DNA from: Puffinus mauretanicus
Taxonomy: Eukaryota; Chordata; Aves; Procellariiformes; Procellariidae
Length of the DNA: 64,000 nucleotides
Direction of reading: 5' to 3'
Assembly: GCA_023333565.1 (NCBI GenBank)
Contig: JAJKFH010004053.1
Span: 3,286,001-3,350,000 of the forward strand
Of the stretch, positions 12,086 through 24,560 are shown one piece after another. The notes under the pieces were generated by a model. It worked only from the letters and a program-made list of their open reading frames with translations, did no database searches and was not told the DNA's origin. The stretch's first letter is position 1; every line of letters starts with the position of its first letter. The translations under genes were made by a program, and so were the position numbers.

Positions 12086-12450
12086 GAGGAGTTCGTTGCA
12101 ATATTGAACCCAATGGTCTGGTCCAAAGGCACCAGGGTGGAGATTGTAATGGAAATACCTTTAAATTGTTGTAACCCGGGATTTGATTTGCATGTTATAG
12201 GAATTACTATAGCAGGAACCACCTGAACCGATGGAGGACAAGCCTTACAAGAAGCAGCGCAAGTGCAGCAGTGACCCCACCTGAGCTGGCTTTGGTGCCC
12301 AGTAACTCCACGCAACACACCACCTCTCCTGACCTGAGTGACCACCATAACAGATGGAGCCCAAAGTCATGGACTAAATGAACTCAGTGGACACTTTGTG
12401 GGTATTTGTGGACATTTATGGACATTTTACAGACATTTCACAGGTCCATT
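12086..12450 (+). mobile_element. ERV 3' internal segment, truncated
   Basis: This continues the element after the minisatellite. It ends with short repeated phrases of the type TGGACATTTATGGACATTTTACAGACATTTCACAG (12410-12441), which resemble the pre-3'-LTR region of bird ERVs as I remember it. No polypurine tract or 3' LTR follows: recognisable similarity fades by about 12450. No pol or env motif is visible, so the provirus is deleted or was always non-autonomous. Confidence 0.6.
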
Positions 12451-13739
12451 AAATAGACTTCTGGTGAACAAAATATTTCTAAGCACAGGAAGACTCTTCT
12501 AATCTGACTTCTGCTTGGCAAGCTTGCTATTCATCATCCCAGTGCTGAGCAGCATACATGAGAAGAAATATTTCTCCATATAGTACACAAAAATGTCTCA
12601 CCTCGATAGCTAGGATTTCATCCCAGATATTAAGAAAACTCTGACCACACTAATTGCTATCTGCATAGATCTGCTGCTCATGGAGGAAGCAATAGCCTCA
12701 TACCAGCCAAGTAATTGTTGTCCAGTTGGCGAATGATACGGCCTTTCTCTCTGGTATTTCTCCTTTCCACTGGACTGAGAAGAATCTTTCTAAACATATG
12801 TTAAAACATCTGATTTGTTGTAGATGTTATTGTGGAAATTGTACACATGGGCTTGGATTTGGCTTTTGGGTGAAGAAAGTTAGACTGCAGAGGGAATACT
12901 CAGAATTATCCAACAGTTATCACACATATGCTGGATTACAGAAGCATGTAGGTGATCAGCATTTCCCACGGGCACCAGTAAAAAGTCAAGTACTTTTCCT
13001 GTGACAATCTTAATTTCCTACCAATATTCTTCTGAAATAAAATCTGGTAGCTAATGTTCATCCACAGCCTATATCTATGATTGTTTCTGTTTCCTCTCTG
13101 TATAAAACGACGCATAAAAAAAATGACCCAGGATGAGATACGTGAATTACTTTCTTTGCTGAAGATACTGTTATCTTTGCTATGATATTCCTAGACAGAG
13201 TTCTTGGAAACAAATGTAAGATCAAATAACAATAAAAAATGTTGAGAAAAAATAAAGATATCAAAACAAGAATTACTGAACTGCAATGGTCAAAACCTGA
13301 ATTTTCATCAGGAATACATCCAGATGCCTAAAAATAGCGTGCGCTTCAAAGCTCTGTGCATCTATCTAGATGATGAGAAGTAACAGTCATGTCATGGCCA
13401 TTCCGTAATTCCTGAAATCCTTGTGTATCTCCAAAGGATGCTGTCCAGCGATCTCAAACTGTTAAGCATTTTTCTCCAAAGCAAGAGAGAACCTGGCAGC
13501 AGCCTGGAGCTCAACCCGGAGTAGGCTGGATGAGTTGTGAGGTGGGAAGAGCAGCTGCTGATCCTGTTTTTGTTTCAACTGCTGCTTGCAAGGAGGTATT
13601 TATCCCGCTACACTTCACAGGCTGCTCCAACTTGCCATAAGGCTTTTCTTTCTTTCTGCAGCGTTCAAAAGAGTCAGGACTGTAAATTGTCTTTTCTGAT
13701 TACTCTTAATTGCATTCGCCTGCCGTATGCTGTATAAGA
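12451..13739. other. AT-rich unassigned DNA
   Basis: No gene or repeat was recognised. Short open frames such as 12726-13004 have no domain or splice support. Confidence 0.45.
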
Positions 13740-14000
13740 GTACCCCGTAGTGACCGAGGAGCTCGGGGTGGCTTTATCGGCCAGGCGACGTTGCTGCGCC
13801 TGCCCTTCCCCGTGTGCACCCAGGCTGCTGCGTGCAGCCCCCCTTGGGGAGCACGTACCAGGGAGCGGCTTCACCCCCGCGCCAGGGCAGCTCTCGGGGC
13901 TCCCCTGCTGCAAGAGCAGGGGAGGAACACCCCGCTCCCCCGCCTGCCGGGGGATGCACGGCCAGCGGAAAGCGCGACTGGTGAGGAGCCTACGCAGCAG
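13740..14000. promoter_or_regulatory. Short CpG-dense patch (orphan CpG island?)
   Basis: About 260 bp of GC-rich sequence contains many CpG dinucleotides inside AT-rich DNA. There is no recognised exon. It could be a small promoter, an enhancer or an unmethylated remnant. The overlapping open frames on both strands (13674-14066) are explained by GC richness removing stop codons. Confidence 0.4.
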
Positions 14001-17000
14001 GCAGGCCCTCTTCTAAGAGAAAAATCTCCCTGGACATTCGGAAACATTTGCCAGGGAAAATACTGACATTTATCTTTGGTACTGGTGCCAAGTTACATTT
14101 TGGCTTGCTTATGCTGAGGAACTTTCTGGCTTGGAGAGAGAAGAAAAAGAAAGCAGGTAGGCCACAAGGCTCCTCGCTGCCTTTTATTTTGCCCACCTCT
14201 GGGCTGCTGCCTTTCTCCTGACTCTGCAGCAATTCACGTGGGAGGGGGAAGAAGCGACTGTGGCAGCAAAGCACGGCAACGCACAACAGAAACTGGAAAC
14301 AATAACCTGCGTATTGGGGCATGGTGACCAGCAACTCTGCCGGGAGCCAGGGATAATAGCCAGGGCACGGTAACCTACACTAACAGCTGGGAAAACTACT
14401 TGATGTGCTTCCAGGTTTGTTGGTCTGTCCTCCTCTTACACCTTCCCAGGGAAAGGTGTGGAGCTGCTGCTTGCTGTCAGCCTCGCCGTGCACCTCGAAA
14501 GAGTTTCTTCGTGTGCTGAATACTTGCCTCTGGGAGGTGAAGAATTTTGGTTTGCATAAATAGTTCATATTTTATTATTATAACTTACCCAATCATACAT
14601 CGCATTCATTATTTATTTTATTATTACAAGGTGTTATGTAGTTTATGTAAATATATTTGATTCTCTAACTCCGATTTGGACTGCTGGGAGGGACTTCCTA
14701 GGGAGGAAGAATCCTTATTTTAGGAAAGTATACATCCACCCTCAGAGGAATCACCAAAGGCTTGAAACCCAATTGCTGTCCTCCTGCACTGTACAAAGTG
14801 AGGAAAATGCCACTGTGATTATTCCCTTGGACTGAACTGAGGATGAGCAACAAAATCCGAGGAACATAGCCTGAAAAGGGGTGAATTTGTCTGCTCTCCC
14901 ATCCTGGTCTCCTCTTTGCTCTCTCTTACAGAAGATGTTGGCTTGGGTCCCTTTCTGTGTAGACAAGCTTCTTCTGAAGGGAGCTTAGCCTGGGACACTG
15001 GGGTGGCTGAGAACAACTGCTGAGCAAGAACTTTCAGCACTTTATTTTGAGCAAAATACTGTTTACCCCTTTCTCACTCATTTGCCTCTCCCATTTCCCT
15101 GTTTCTCACTGGAGGCGATGGCTGCCTGAGGCATGGGAGTACCAGCAGATCCCGCAGCTGCTACAGCTGATGGACCGGGAAGGGCACGCGAGCCCCACAG
15201 AGCGGCCACCACACACCCAGGACCCTTGGAAATCTGCTCTCTTTGCTACACGGTCCTGTTACTGTGCCCAAAGTATCCCTGCCCAAAGCCCCTTACACAC
15301 AGGGAGATGCCACTGCATGGTCTGACCTTCGTCATACACATATCCCACCCTGGCCGGGGCACTCTGTCATTTACTTCCAGGTGCCACTGCACAGCATGCT
15401 TATGCATAGCCAGAGCTGATCCCTTCTTACCACCACCATGTCACTGCTTTGAGACAGGAGCAGAGGACCCCTACGGATACCTGCAGAGGGAGGTCTCTGA
15501 CTGTGGTTTCTGGTCCTAGCTGTGCTGGTGCCAGCACAAGTGTCCTTCGTTCATGGGAAAGCAGAGAAGGAAAAGGCTCAGCAAGTAGACCTGTAGCTGC
15601 CTGTGCTCAGAAGGTCTCAGGGGCTCAACTGTGGGCACTCAGACTTGCCTTTCTCCGGGTGTCTGGCCCCCTTCTGCTCGCCCACAGCTCTTTTTCAGTC
15701 TTGCCTGTCTTCTTTGCAGAGTAGACCGGGAGGCTTGGGCCAACTAGTCGTGCTTACACTGGGTGAAGTGGCTTGGGCTCTGGTTCATCAGGACTGGTTT
15801 CTGCGTATCTGCAAGGTTCCTTACTCATCACAGACACCACCACCCATGGTGAAACCCCAGGTCCTCACAGTGGACCGTGAGGGAAACTACAGCTTGCCAC
15901 TGGCCAGGCCAGATTCCTCAGTGAGACACTTGATGCCAGCAAGAGCAGGAGAGCTCGGGAAGGGGAGCCCAGCTAAGCAGCCCTGGGCATGGCACACACT
16001 TGTGAAGGTAACTCTGACCTGCATGCACAAAGGATTCTGACTCCCCATGCGTGTGTTTTTTGATTCCTCCCCATTTTAAATCTGACATACAAGATTTGCT
16101 GGACCTGTCTATGCCGGCTTCATAGTGTACAGACAGTGGATCCAACCCACCTAGCATCAGACCTGTTGTGCACTGGCAGCTGCTGTCGGGGCCTGCCTTT
16201 CCAATTGGGAGCCGGACGCTTTTGGCTGTGGACTTGTACCTTAACGTGGCATTGGAGCCAATGTGCCGAGGGTTGTTTCTACTGCAAGAAGAAATTTGTG
16301 GTGGAGCCACTTTTCCCTTGAGTTAGTTACAAGACTGTTTCCTCGGATGCAGCAGAAGCCAAACAGCAGGAGGCAGTTCCTTTGCTTGTCCCCACCAGCT
16401 CCTACCACCCAGAGCTCAGCTGAAGAGGCTCTTAATTTCAGTTTTCCTCAGAGACACGTTCCCTGGTTTCCTCCCAGACCACAGGATCGAATATTCCCTT
16501 GTTGCTTTGTCTCACAGATTCTCCTGTCTTTTCTGCTTTTCTTTCACATGTTTCCAACGTGCACTGAACATTGGCCATAGTCGCTTCTTCTCTCTCATGT
16601 GTCTTGTATGTCTGCTCTGCTACGGGCATGGACATGCTCCTGTGTTTGGGATGGAGATTGCTGCTGTTTGTACGGTCTAGCTATATGGAGATCCCTTTTC
16701 ATGGAACTGTCTGAAATGAGGGACAGCGGTTAGTCAAATACATAGCTATTTAAAGTATAAAATAGACAAGTTCTTTGAAAAAGTCCGCTCCTAACCATCC
16801 CAGACTGCTCACCCAAAGCTAAAAGAAACTTTTGGCTTTGATCCCCATGTTCTGTTTCACATATAGGGATGACAATCCTTCACTTCACTAGTATATTAGA
16901 AAGATAAAGAAATATATGTGTATGTGAAGCTCCCAGGTATTGTAATAGTGAGAAGCATAGGAAAGCCTAGGCATAAGCTAGTATTTTGTCCTATGAAAAT

Positions 17001-18429
17001 GGGGCTTGGGTCAGGGGAAAATATGATGCAGAAAAACTCAGTTCTACCATAACGTTTTCTTTCTTTTCCTGCCAAACGTTCAGCCCACCTCCCGACATTG
17101 TGGGACACGGGGGAACGACGGGGGTAGAAGAGATTGCACCGCCTCCACCAGATTACAGCAGCAGAGATCCCCTATTCACCAGGGAGAATCTACTGTGGGA
17201 ATCTCCAGTCGGTTTAAGTTCACGCTCTGCTTATGCGTGCATAAGCAGAGCAAACTTGGCAGGCTGAGCAGTCTGTCCCTTAGGAATATTGACAGATGAA
17301 TGTAAACTCAATTACCTTGCTTTTTCATTCCAGTCGGGTTACTTGCGCTGTGTACTAAGTACATCAGCATCTGGAGTCACTTTGAACAACAGGAGAAAGC
17401 ATTTTCCGGTGTCAGAAGCAGAATTTTGTACAGTATTTATAACTTGCAAAAAGTCAGGGGTTTGGCTGTGCTTTGTTTCCCACCATCCTGAAACAAACAA
17501 ACAAACCAAAACCTGTGCAGAAGGTTCGTCATCTCCAAGGGTTGGGGTTTTTTTGGAGGTATAGCTAAATGGCTGATAGCCATTTTGCCTATGAGCCTGT
17601 AAAACTGAAAGATGTAAAACCAGCTCCTGAAATTTCCCTTACCATTCTCCCCACCACCACCATCTTCACTATCCATTAACCCGGCTCATTACTGAAAGCT
17701 GAAAACACAAAAGAAGTAAACATTAGTTAATGAGGTTTGCACCTGGGGGTGGTAAACAAAGCTGCTCTCCATGCCTGTGAGCTCTTGAAGGGAAACTCGC
17801 TGCTGTATGAAAGCAAATGTCAGCACAGAAAGGACAGGTCTGCCTGGGGCAGGGGGTGTGTGCAGAGAATGGGAAGAATATTTTCATTTTGCTGATTTCA
17901 TAATTAGACAGGGAATGATGAGGAACAAAATCTTTCCTAAATTTGTCCCTCCAGTTAGAAAACACATATTTGCCTTACCTCTGTTTTCATTGTAGCTAGA
18001 AGCAGAAATTGATGCTAATCTGATTCCTTACTCCTCTGTAGTTTGGGATGTTTCAAATCCATATTTTTCATCCTGGGGTTTCATCTCAAATGGAGAGAAC
18101 TGAGACTTTGTCTTGGACTTAAAGAATCAAGACTTTGTCTGAAATGCAATAATATGGTGCATGCTAAACAAAACAAGTCTTTGTGTACCATTGTTATCAA
18201 AACATAGCACTAGGAAATAGCTAGACATGGACTTTCCTTTGCTAGTTGACTGCTACTATAGATCTGTTGAAGTTCAACTCATTTTACTTTTAAATCCTAT
18301 TGCAGTAGCTGAATGCTTTGGCAAAGAAAGAAACAGCCTGTAAGACGGTTCTTTACAAAATAGTAACGCACATGTTAAACGAGCGCGTTTTCACCTTACC
18401 GTTTCCTTCATTCAATCCCCACTTCTCCG
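14001..18429. other. Unassigned DNA
   Basis: No recognised gene. The 15.0-16.6 kb part is moderately GC-rich and holds several overlapping open frames of 90-145 codons on both strands, none with a domain. A simple (AAAC)n run lies at 17491-17510. Confidence 0.45.
17491..17510. repeat. (AAAC)n microsatellite
   Basis: AAAC is repeated about four times and then becomes imperfect. Confidence 0.8.
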
Positions 18430-18615
18430 AATGTGACTTTCACTCCTGCGCCAGGCGTGACCTCCCTCCCGCCTGCCCGCTGGAGCATCACCGGCGAGCA
18501 GGCAGGAGCCCCCCGGCAAACCGGCCCCGTCGGGAGCTGCGCCTCAGGGCCAGGCTCGCCCCTTCGGGCATCGCTCGCCAGGGCCGGGCTCAGCCCCGCT
18601 CTTGAAGATGCTGCT
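18430..18615. promoter_or_regulatory. Short CpG-dense patch
   Basis: About 185 bp with clustered CpG (for example CCGGCGAGC, CCCCGTCGGG, CTCGCC) lies inside AT-rich surroundings. The overlapping frames at 18318-18654 reflect composition. No exon could be supported. Confidence 0.35.
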
Positions 18616-21600
18616 GTGAGTTGTGCAGTGGCAGAAACGTGCTTCGTGGTTTAATTTCCATGGCGGAGTCTGCTCTCTCTTTCGGTGCTTTCCCCTGCGT
18701 GGGGCTACGGTCTGAAGGAAAAGCAAGCTCTGTAAAAGCAGACCTCCCTGGGCATACATTCAGGGATGGATTTGCTTCTTCTCTTCTGTGCTCAAATCAA
18801 GGTGAGGATTAACTCCACTGTAGACAATGGAGCCAAACCAACGCAAATCAAAGGAGAATCAGACTGTAGCTCCAAGAAACATCTATTCCCATTACTTCCC
18901 AGACTTTTATTGCTGCAAATATATAAATCTTTGTATTAACCGACTTCAAAGATCATAAAGCCCTAATTGTGTATGCAGCCTACTAGTAACGCAGTGTGCT
19001 GCTGATGCATAAAACACACATAGATAGTACACAAATACACTCAGCCTGGGCTTAAATTTAGCTTCAACCACACAAAAGATATCTTTATAACTAAGAATGA
19101 TGGGAAGAAAGATCTCATTCCAGACCAGATGAACAACTCATTTTTTCACTGATCCTGGATTTGGCGGATCTGACTTAAATGTGACCTAAGACATTTCTTA
19201 GTGCTTTGGAAATTGCATCAACATACTTGGGTTGGAGATGCCACAGTCAGAAAAAAATGGGGATTCTATTTTTAAAATTCTGCTGTTCCTTTTTAAAATA
19301 GATCAGTGAAGCATAACTTTTCCTATAGCTGTAATTTTTCAGGCTAAGCAAACTCCAGTAATTTCAAAGGCAGTGGGAACAAGGGGTCATTTGGGGCCAG
19401 CCAGAAAAAAATTAACTCTCTGTTTTTTTCCAGTAAAGCTTTCGTCATGTTATTATTGTTGAAAAGAGTCAGCTTATAAATTAAAAGGTAAGCTTTTCCT
19501 TGCAATAAAGAACAAACTGAAAAAATATGTAGCAGTAGCGGTCTCGGAGGTGTACGAGAATATTAATGAGGGAAGAGAAACACCATCAGAAATTCAGCTA
19601 TGTGTTTGCTCAGTACCTACCACTAGTGCAGGACTAGATTTTGCTAAATGACGACTGTCACTAGATAGCTGGTGTCAACAGGAGAATGCCAGGAGCTACA
19701 ACCACCTTTCAGCAGCAGGAGGCTATAAGCCACGCAGTGCACAAGCTTTTCCTGACATTACCGTCAGTGCTGAGAACTCCAAAGCCTTCCCCTAATAACA
19801 TAGAGCTGAAAGTCTTCAGATTTAGAGGGAAAAAAGCCACGTTCCAGCAGCATGACCCCCTTGAATACCTAACACGAGTAGAACAGATCCTTGTTTCACG
19901 GTTGTTTTGTATCGGACAGCTAGATGTGTTTAGCTGAAGGATGGACTCCCGGCCTGAATTCACACCTTTGAGAATTGGCCATCCCACAGAAAAAGTCCCT
20001 CGGAGTAAAACTCTGCCCTTGCTTGACCTGTCAGCTGTAGCTCAGGCCTGCTGATTTCAACAGGGACTCAATTCACATTTATCTGAAAGTTATTGGCCAT
20101 CCTCCTGGCAAGTCATAGGGTAGATTCATTTTTTTCAATACTTTTTGAGTATGGGAATGGCATTAAAAAACCCCAAACAAATCCCAAGTGGCTTCCAACT
20201 GGGTGAAGTAATAATAGTCTGGAACTGGAAAGGCTTGGCCTCTGTAGTTTGAGAGCCAAACTGGGGAAGCTGGGGTAGACATTCAGGCTTTGAAAACACC
20301 AGCTATCTTCTGTTTGTTTGTATCTACATTTACGTTGGGATAAACAGCTCTCAGCAGAAGAAAATGCAATTTGTTTAAGTATTTCAGCCAAAGGACAGCA
20401 ATTATAACAATAAGGCACTCCTTTCCCTACCTTCAAAGCAGTATCAACAGTGGACCTGAGACCAAGTCCTGAGGCTTAAATGTCTTCCAACTAAGCCAAC
20501 TTGACACTTCAGAGATCTGCTATTTGGGGTAGACGCTGTGAAAAGTTACAAACATTTTTTAGCTAGAGCATTTTTGTCCCATTGATTACAGAATAGAAGT
20601 TACTTTGGTACACTGCAATGATGTTGCAAAGTCCTTTTTGAGAAATGAGTTTCTTCATGCTGTAATTTGGGCAGAGTGTGATCAGTAGACAGACTGGACA
20701 CCAGTAAATCTTTAGTCTCAGGCCACCCGAATAGTTCAGCAGTGCCCTCTGAAATGTCCACGGTTCCTTAGTTGTCAAGAAATGGGTTGCCTGACTAAAT
20801 CACATAAATGTTTATATGATATTTTAACTTACACAGCACTGAGCATGCATTGTTTCTAGGAAAAAAACCCAGATGTAAGGATTTGAAGTAAAAAACCCCT
20901 TGGTGGTCTGGAAGCGTATACCAGGAAGGAATACCCTGTAGCTACAGCTTACAGTAGCTCCTCATGTTGGCCTTGACAAAACGAAAGGGACCCTTCCCCA
21001 CTGTTCCTGAGATTTCCACGAGTTGATCGCAACATGCAGAGTCCTTTGAGCAAAAATCTCTTCTACTTTCTAAACAACTGTCTGCAGTATACAAACTATT
21101 ATAAAGAATAATTTTTAAAGGCTCAGTCAAATTTAAATTTATTACATGGTTTAAAAATGCTAAAGATAACTTTAAAAAAAGAATGGTGCGTTTGATTTAT
21201 GCAGTGCCGTTTGATTAATGCAGTAATATGTTTTGATCCTCACCAGGGTCTAAAGTGCATAGAGAGCATTTTTTCACCTTTCCATCTCAGTATAGATAAT
21301 ATAATTACAGCAGTGAGAGTCAGTGCAGAGAATTAAGGGACAAGACAGTTGATAGCATTTAATTCTGCTTTTGGCTCTTTGGCAGAGCTGCAGCAAGTAA
21401 TTCCACTGGGTTTGACTCAGTTTTTCTGCCAGTGATACTTGAGCGCTTTTGTAAAATACTTTAAAATCTGTGGTTGAAAACTGCAATATAAAGGTTAATT
21501 GTTCATTTTGTGTCTGTTACTGGAAAAGCTCTCCTGCTAAAGGAAAAAAAAAAGCAGTGCCTACCTCCTTTTTTCTTCCTTTAACTTTTCAAGTATTTCT

Positions 21601-23539
21601 AAATTTTCATTTTTGGATTTTGTTTCTAAAAAAGCATCTTAAATATTGTGCCATCATTACATTTGTGAATTACCCTAACTGGTGCAATCAAGTAGCTCAA
21701 TGCAGACTGTTTGTCACGTTCAAAGACTGCAGCTAGATCCTACATGACACACTTCCCTGAAAATCTAGTCACCTCAGGCAATGGCTATTTTGAATTGTAT
21801 AATCTAAATAGCACCAGACCAGCAGTCAGATGAGAAATATGCAAAGAAAAAAACTGAAGATATTTTAAGGAGCTGTAGTTTGGGGACACGGTAAATTTGG
21901 CTTTGGGACTTCCAGTATCAGATCAGAAGTTTGCAGTCACATACTGTAAAACATTTTGGTAAAAAATCATTATTTTAGCTGAATTCTGTTTGAAACAATG
22001 TTAACTTTGTGCAGGTGGATCTTGGGCTTGTTCTGATGCTGTCAGAACAAGTTCCATCAGCCAGTTCTCGATTTCTTGTCATTTTTTCATCTCCAGGTCA
22101 CTGTTGCTGGTCACTGGTGTCCTTTAACTGGAGATTCAAGTCACAGCCTCTTTAATCTCTGTGTTGCAGCCGCTCCCAACTACCTACCTCACTTTGCCTC
22201 AGATGTCTTGCACGCTCTGCTTTCGACCTCTTCTTTTGCATCCACCCTTCACCTCCATCTTCGTATGCTGAAGATGGTGAAGCAGTGTGAGACGATCACA
22301 GAGCCAGAGCCGGGTTTCTATCAGTAAAGAGGCGTACTACGAGTCACGTGCACCCTTTGTATTTCCCTAGCCCTGTCTGCCAAAATCCAGCCTGGACCCA
22401 GCTGAGGAGCTGGACAGATGTTGGCAGAGTACATCATGACGGAGTTTACAATGCCATTTCCATGCGGATATCAGAGGGTGGACACCAAAGAGACTGGAGT
22501 GGTGCAGGGGCAAAGCTTTGAAGTGTGACTACAAGCCGTCTAGTGACAGGAACGGGTGGCCTGATGCAATAGCGTGCTGCTGGTTCCTGAGGAGACCTAC
22601 TTATCCAAAGTGGGTACATTGGCGACTTGAGGGCAGACTTCCCGTTGTTTGAGCCTAAAGGATCTCTCTTCAGAAAAAAAAGGGGGATTCAGGGGTGGTG
22701 AGTGGGCTGTCCTAGCAGATGCAGTCACAGGGGAGAAAGGTAGGTAGGCAGTGCCTTCTCTGTCCTTGGGTGTTGCTTACAGGAGGACTTCAAGGTGAAA
22801 AAAATTAAGTAATCTGCCTCTGGCCCAAGTAAGGAAGCCTGTTTGAGAGGTCTTTTCTGCTTGCTTTTTTTTTTGTTTGTTTGTTTGCTTTACTTCTTTT
22901 GTGGGGTGCTCCAGTTTTCTGGGCACGTTGCCAGGGGTTGTGTGCTTTGCCAAGCGGCAGCCTCGCGTTCTTGAGCAGACAACATCCTGGTTCCACCCTA
23001 TCCTGAACGGGGTGTGCTCACACACCCGCACGTACCGTCAAGCACGCTTTATTTCAGACAGACGTTTGGTGAACAGAAGTTAGGCTAAATCTGCATTTTT
23101 CCCATGAACTGACCTTAGTTAGCATACCGGCAGCTATAAAAGCGAGCTGTAGCTTGACATAGCAGTGTTGTATCCTTTGGGGAGATCCCAGGCGAAGAGA
23201 TGCTCCCCAAGACGTGCACAGGCTCTTTCCACGGTCAGGTTCACAATATCTCCTCAGGCAGCATTTGCTGTTGCTATATTGTGGCGTACTTTGACTTGAA
23301 TGACAAGTGACTTCAACCGATTAAAAATGATGTGGATCACTGTCACATTCTCCAGCAGGGCAGAGGTTTCACCTGCGGACCATCGCCCACAGACATTTAC
23401 TATCACCAGGGCTGGCCTGGACAGGGAAGGAAAAGACTAGCGATGCGAGGGTCTAAACAGAAAGGAAAATGGTTACTTATCTGTGTAGTGGAGGAGAAAA
23501 TAAGAACTGCTTAAATTTTACAACAGTGCCCCAGGACAG
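18616..23539. other. AT-rich unassigned DNA
   Basis: No gene was recognised. The only low-complexity feature worth listing is a T-run with (TTTG)n near 22865-22888. Confidence 0.45.
22865..22888. repeat. Poly-T / (TTTG)n simple repeat
   Basis: A run of T is followed by about three TTTG units. Confidence 0.8.
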
Positions 23540-23599
23540 GGATGTATAATTCAGGGGAAAGATGGCAAGTTTGCGACGGTGAAAGCCAGGGAGGAGGAA

Positions 23600-24560
23600 A
23601 AGGCAGCTGGGGCAGCGAGGAAGGACTCAGCTCAGCAAACACGCACCTCCCCAGAGCAGAGCCCGGTCCCAGGGCAGCCGTGAGCAGCGGCCAGGTTGCT
23701 CCTGCAGCCCCTGCTGCGCTCACACATCCTTGCGTACACCCCAAGGGGGGCGAGCGCAACCAGCTTCTTCAGGGGAGCGAAACTCACTCCCATGAACGCC
23801 ACGGGTCTCCTCATTCCCAGCAGAAGCGGTGCCACCTTTGCCAGGCGGCAGCTGGGTCTCCGAGGCTCCCGGGGAGACGTCAGCCCACCGCAGAGCCGCT
23901 CGCAGCCCGGTGATTTGGGTGCCCGGCCTCTCGCCCCCCGCGGCACAGGCAGCCGGTCTCCGGACTGCCAGAAGAGGCCGGCAGCGGGACTCGCTGGGCG
24001 CCCCCCGCTGCCCCAGGGCAGGCGGGCGCGGCGGGGCAGGGCGGGCGCCGCTAGGCGGCACTGCGGCTGCGCGGGTGCCGCGGCGGGCGCGGGCGGGCGG
24101 CGCTGCCGAGGGGCGGTGTCGGGACAGAGCTGTCGCTCGGCTGGTGCCTTGTGTCCTTAGGAGGCAGGGGCGCTTGTGGGGAGCTGCGGAAATCTATAAA
24201 AAAAAAGTTCTATATTAAAAAAAAAAAAAAATCATGTTTTTAGGCGCAGAGGAAAGGTTTCATGCGAGGATGAGGTCCTTGGCGCTGCTCGCGTGTGGAG
24301 GTGAATCCCCGATGACCCCCTCCCTTGCCCCGGGGCCCCGGGCAGCGGGGGTGCCGCCGGGCTCAGCAGGCACCGCCGAGGGATCCCCCCCGGCTCCCAA
24401 GGGCCGCCCCTTGCAGCGCTGCAGGAACGCTTTAATGGGCCTCCCACGGTAAGGCTGTGCTGAGGGGTATGAAGCGCTCTGGAGGGGAAATAAAGGTTTC
24501 CCCGGGAAGGGGCGGATGGCAGGCGGCGCACGGGAGAAGGGCTGCCTTGCTGGCAGCCGG
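23600..24560. promoter_or_regulatory. CpG island
   Basis: High GC and very frequent CpG run through this kilobase, densest at 23880-24130. It includes GGGCGGG/GCGGGGC-type Sp/KLF sites around 24020-24110. The island is interrupted at about 24190-24235 by an AT-rich bridge with a TATAAAAAA-like sequence and a poly-A run. Birds, like other vertebrates, place most such islands at promoters, so an unmapped gene or lncRNA start is likely nearby. The direction is unclear. The overlapping open frames (up to 154 codons) on both strands are composition effects. Confidence 0.65.

Noticed and set aside
11374..12348. Minus-strand open frames over the ERV
   Set aside because: They run antisense through the 49-bp minisatellite and the flanking internal region, and change phase with every unit.
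23632..24218. Open frames of 100-154 codons in the 23.6-24.5 kb CpG island
   Set aside because: Same composition effect, with mutually overlapping frames and no splice or start context.
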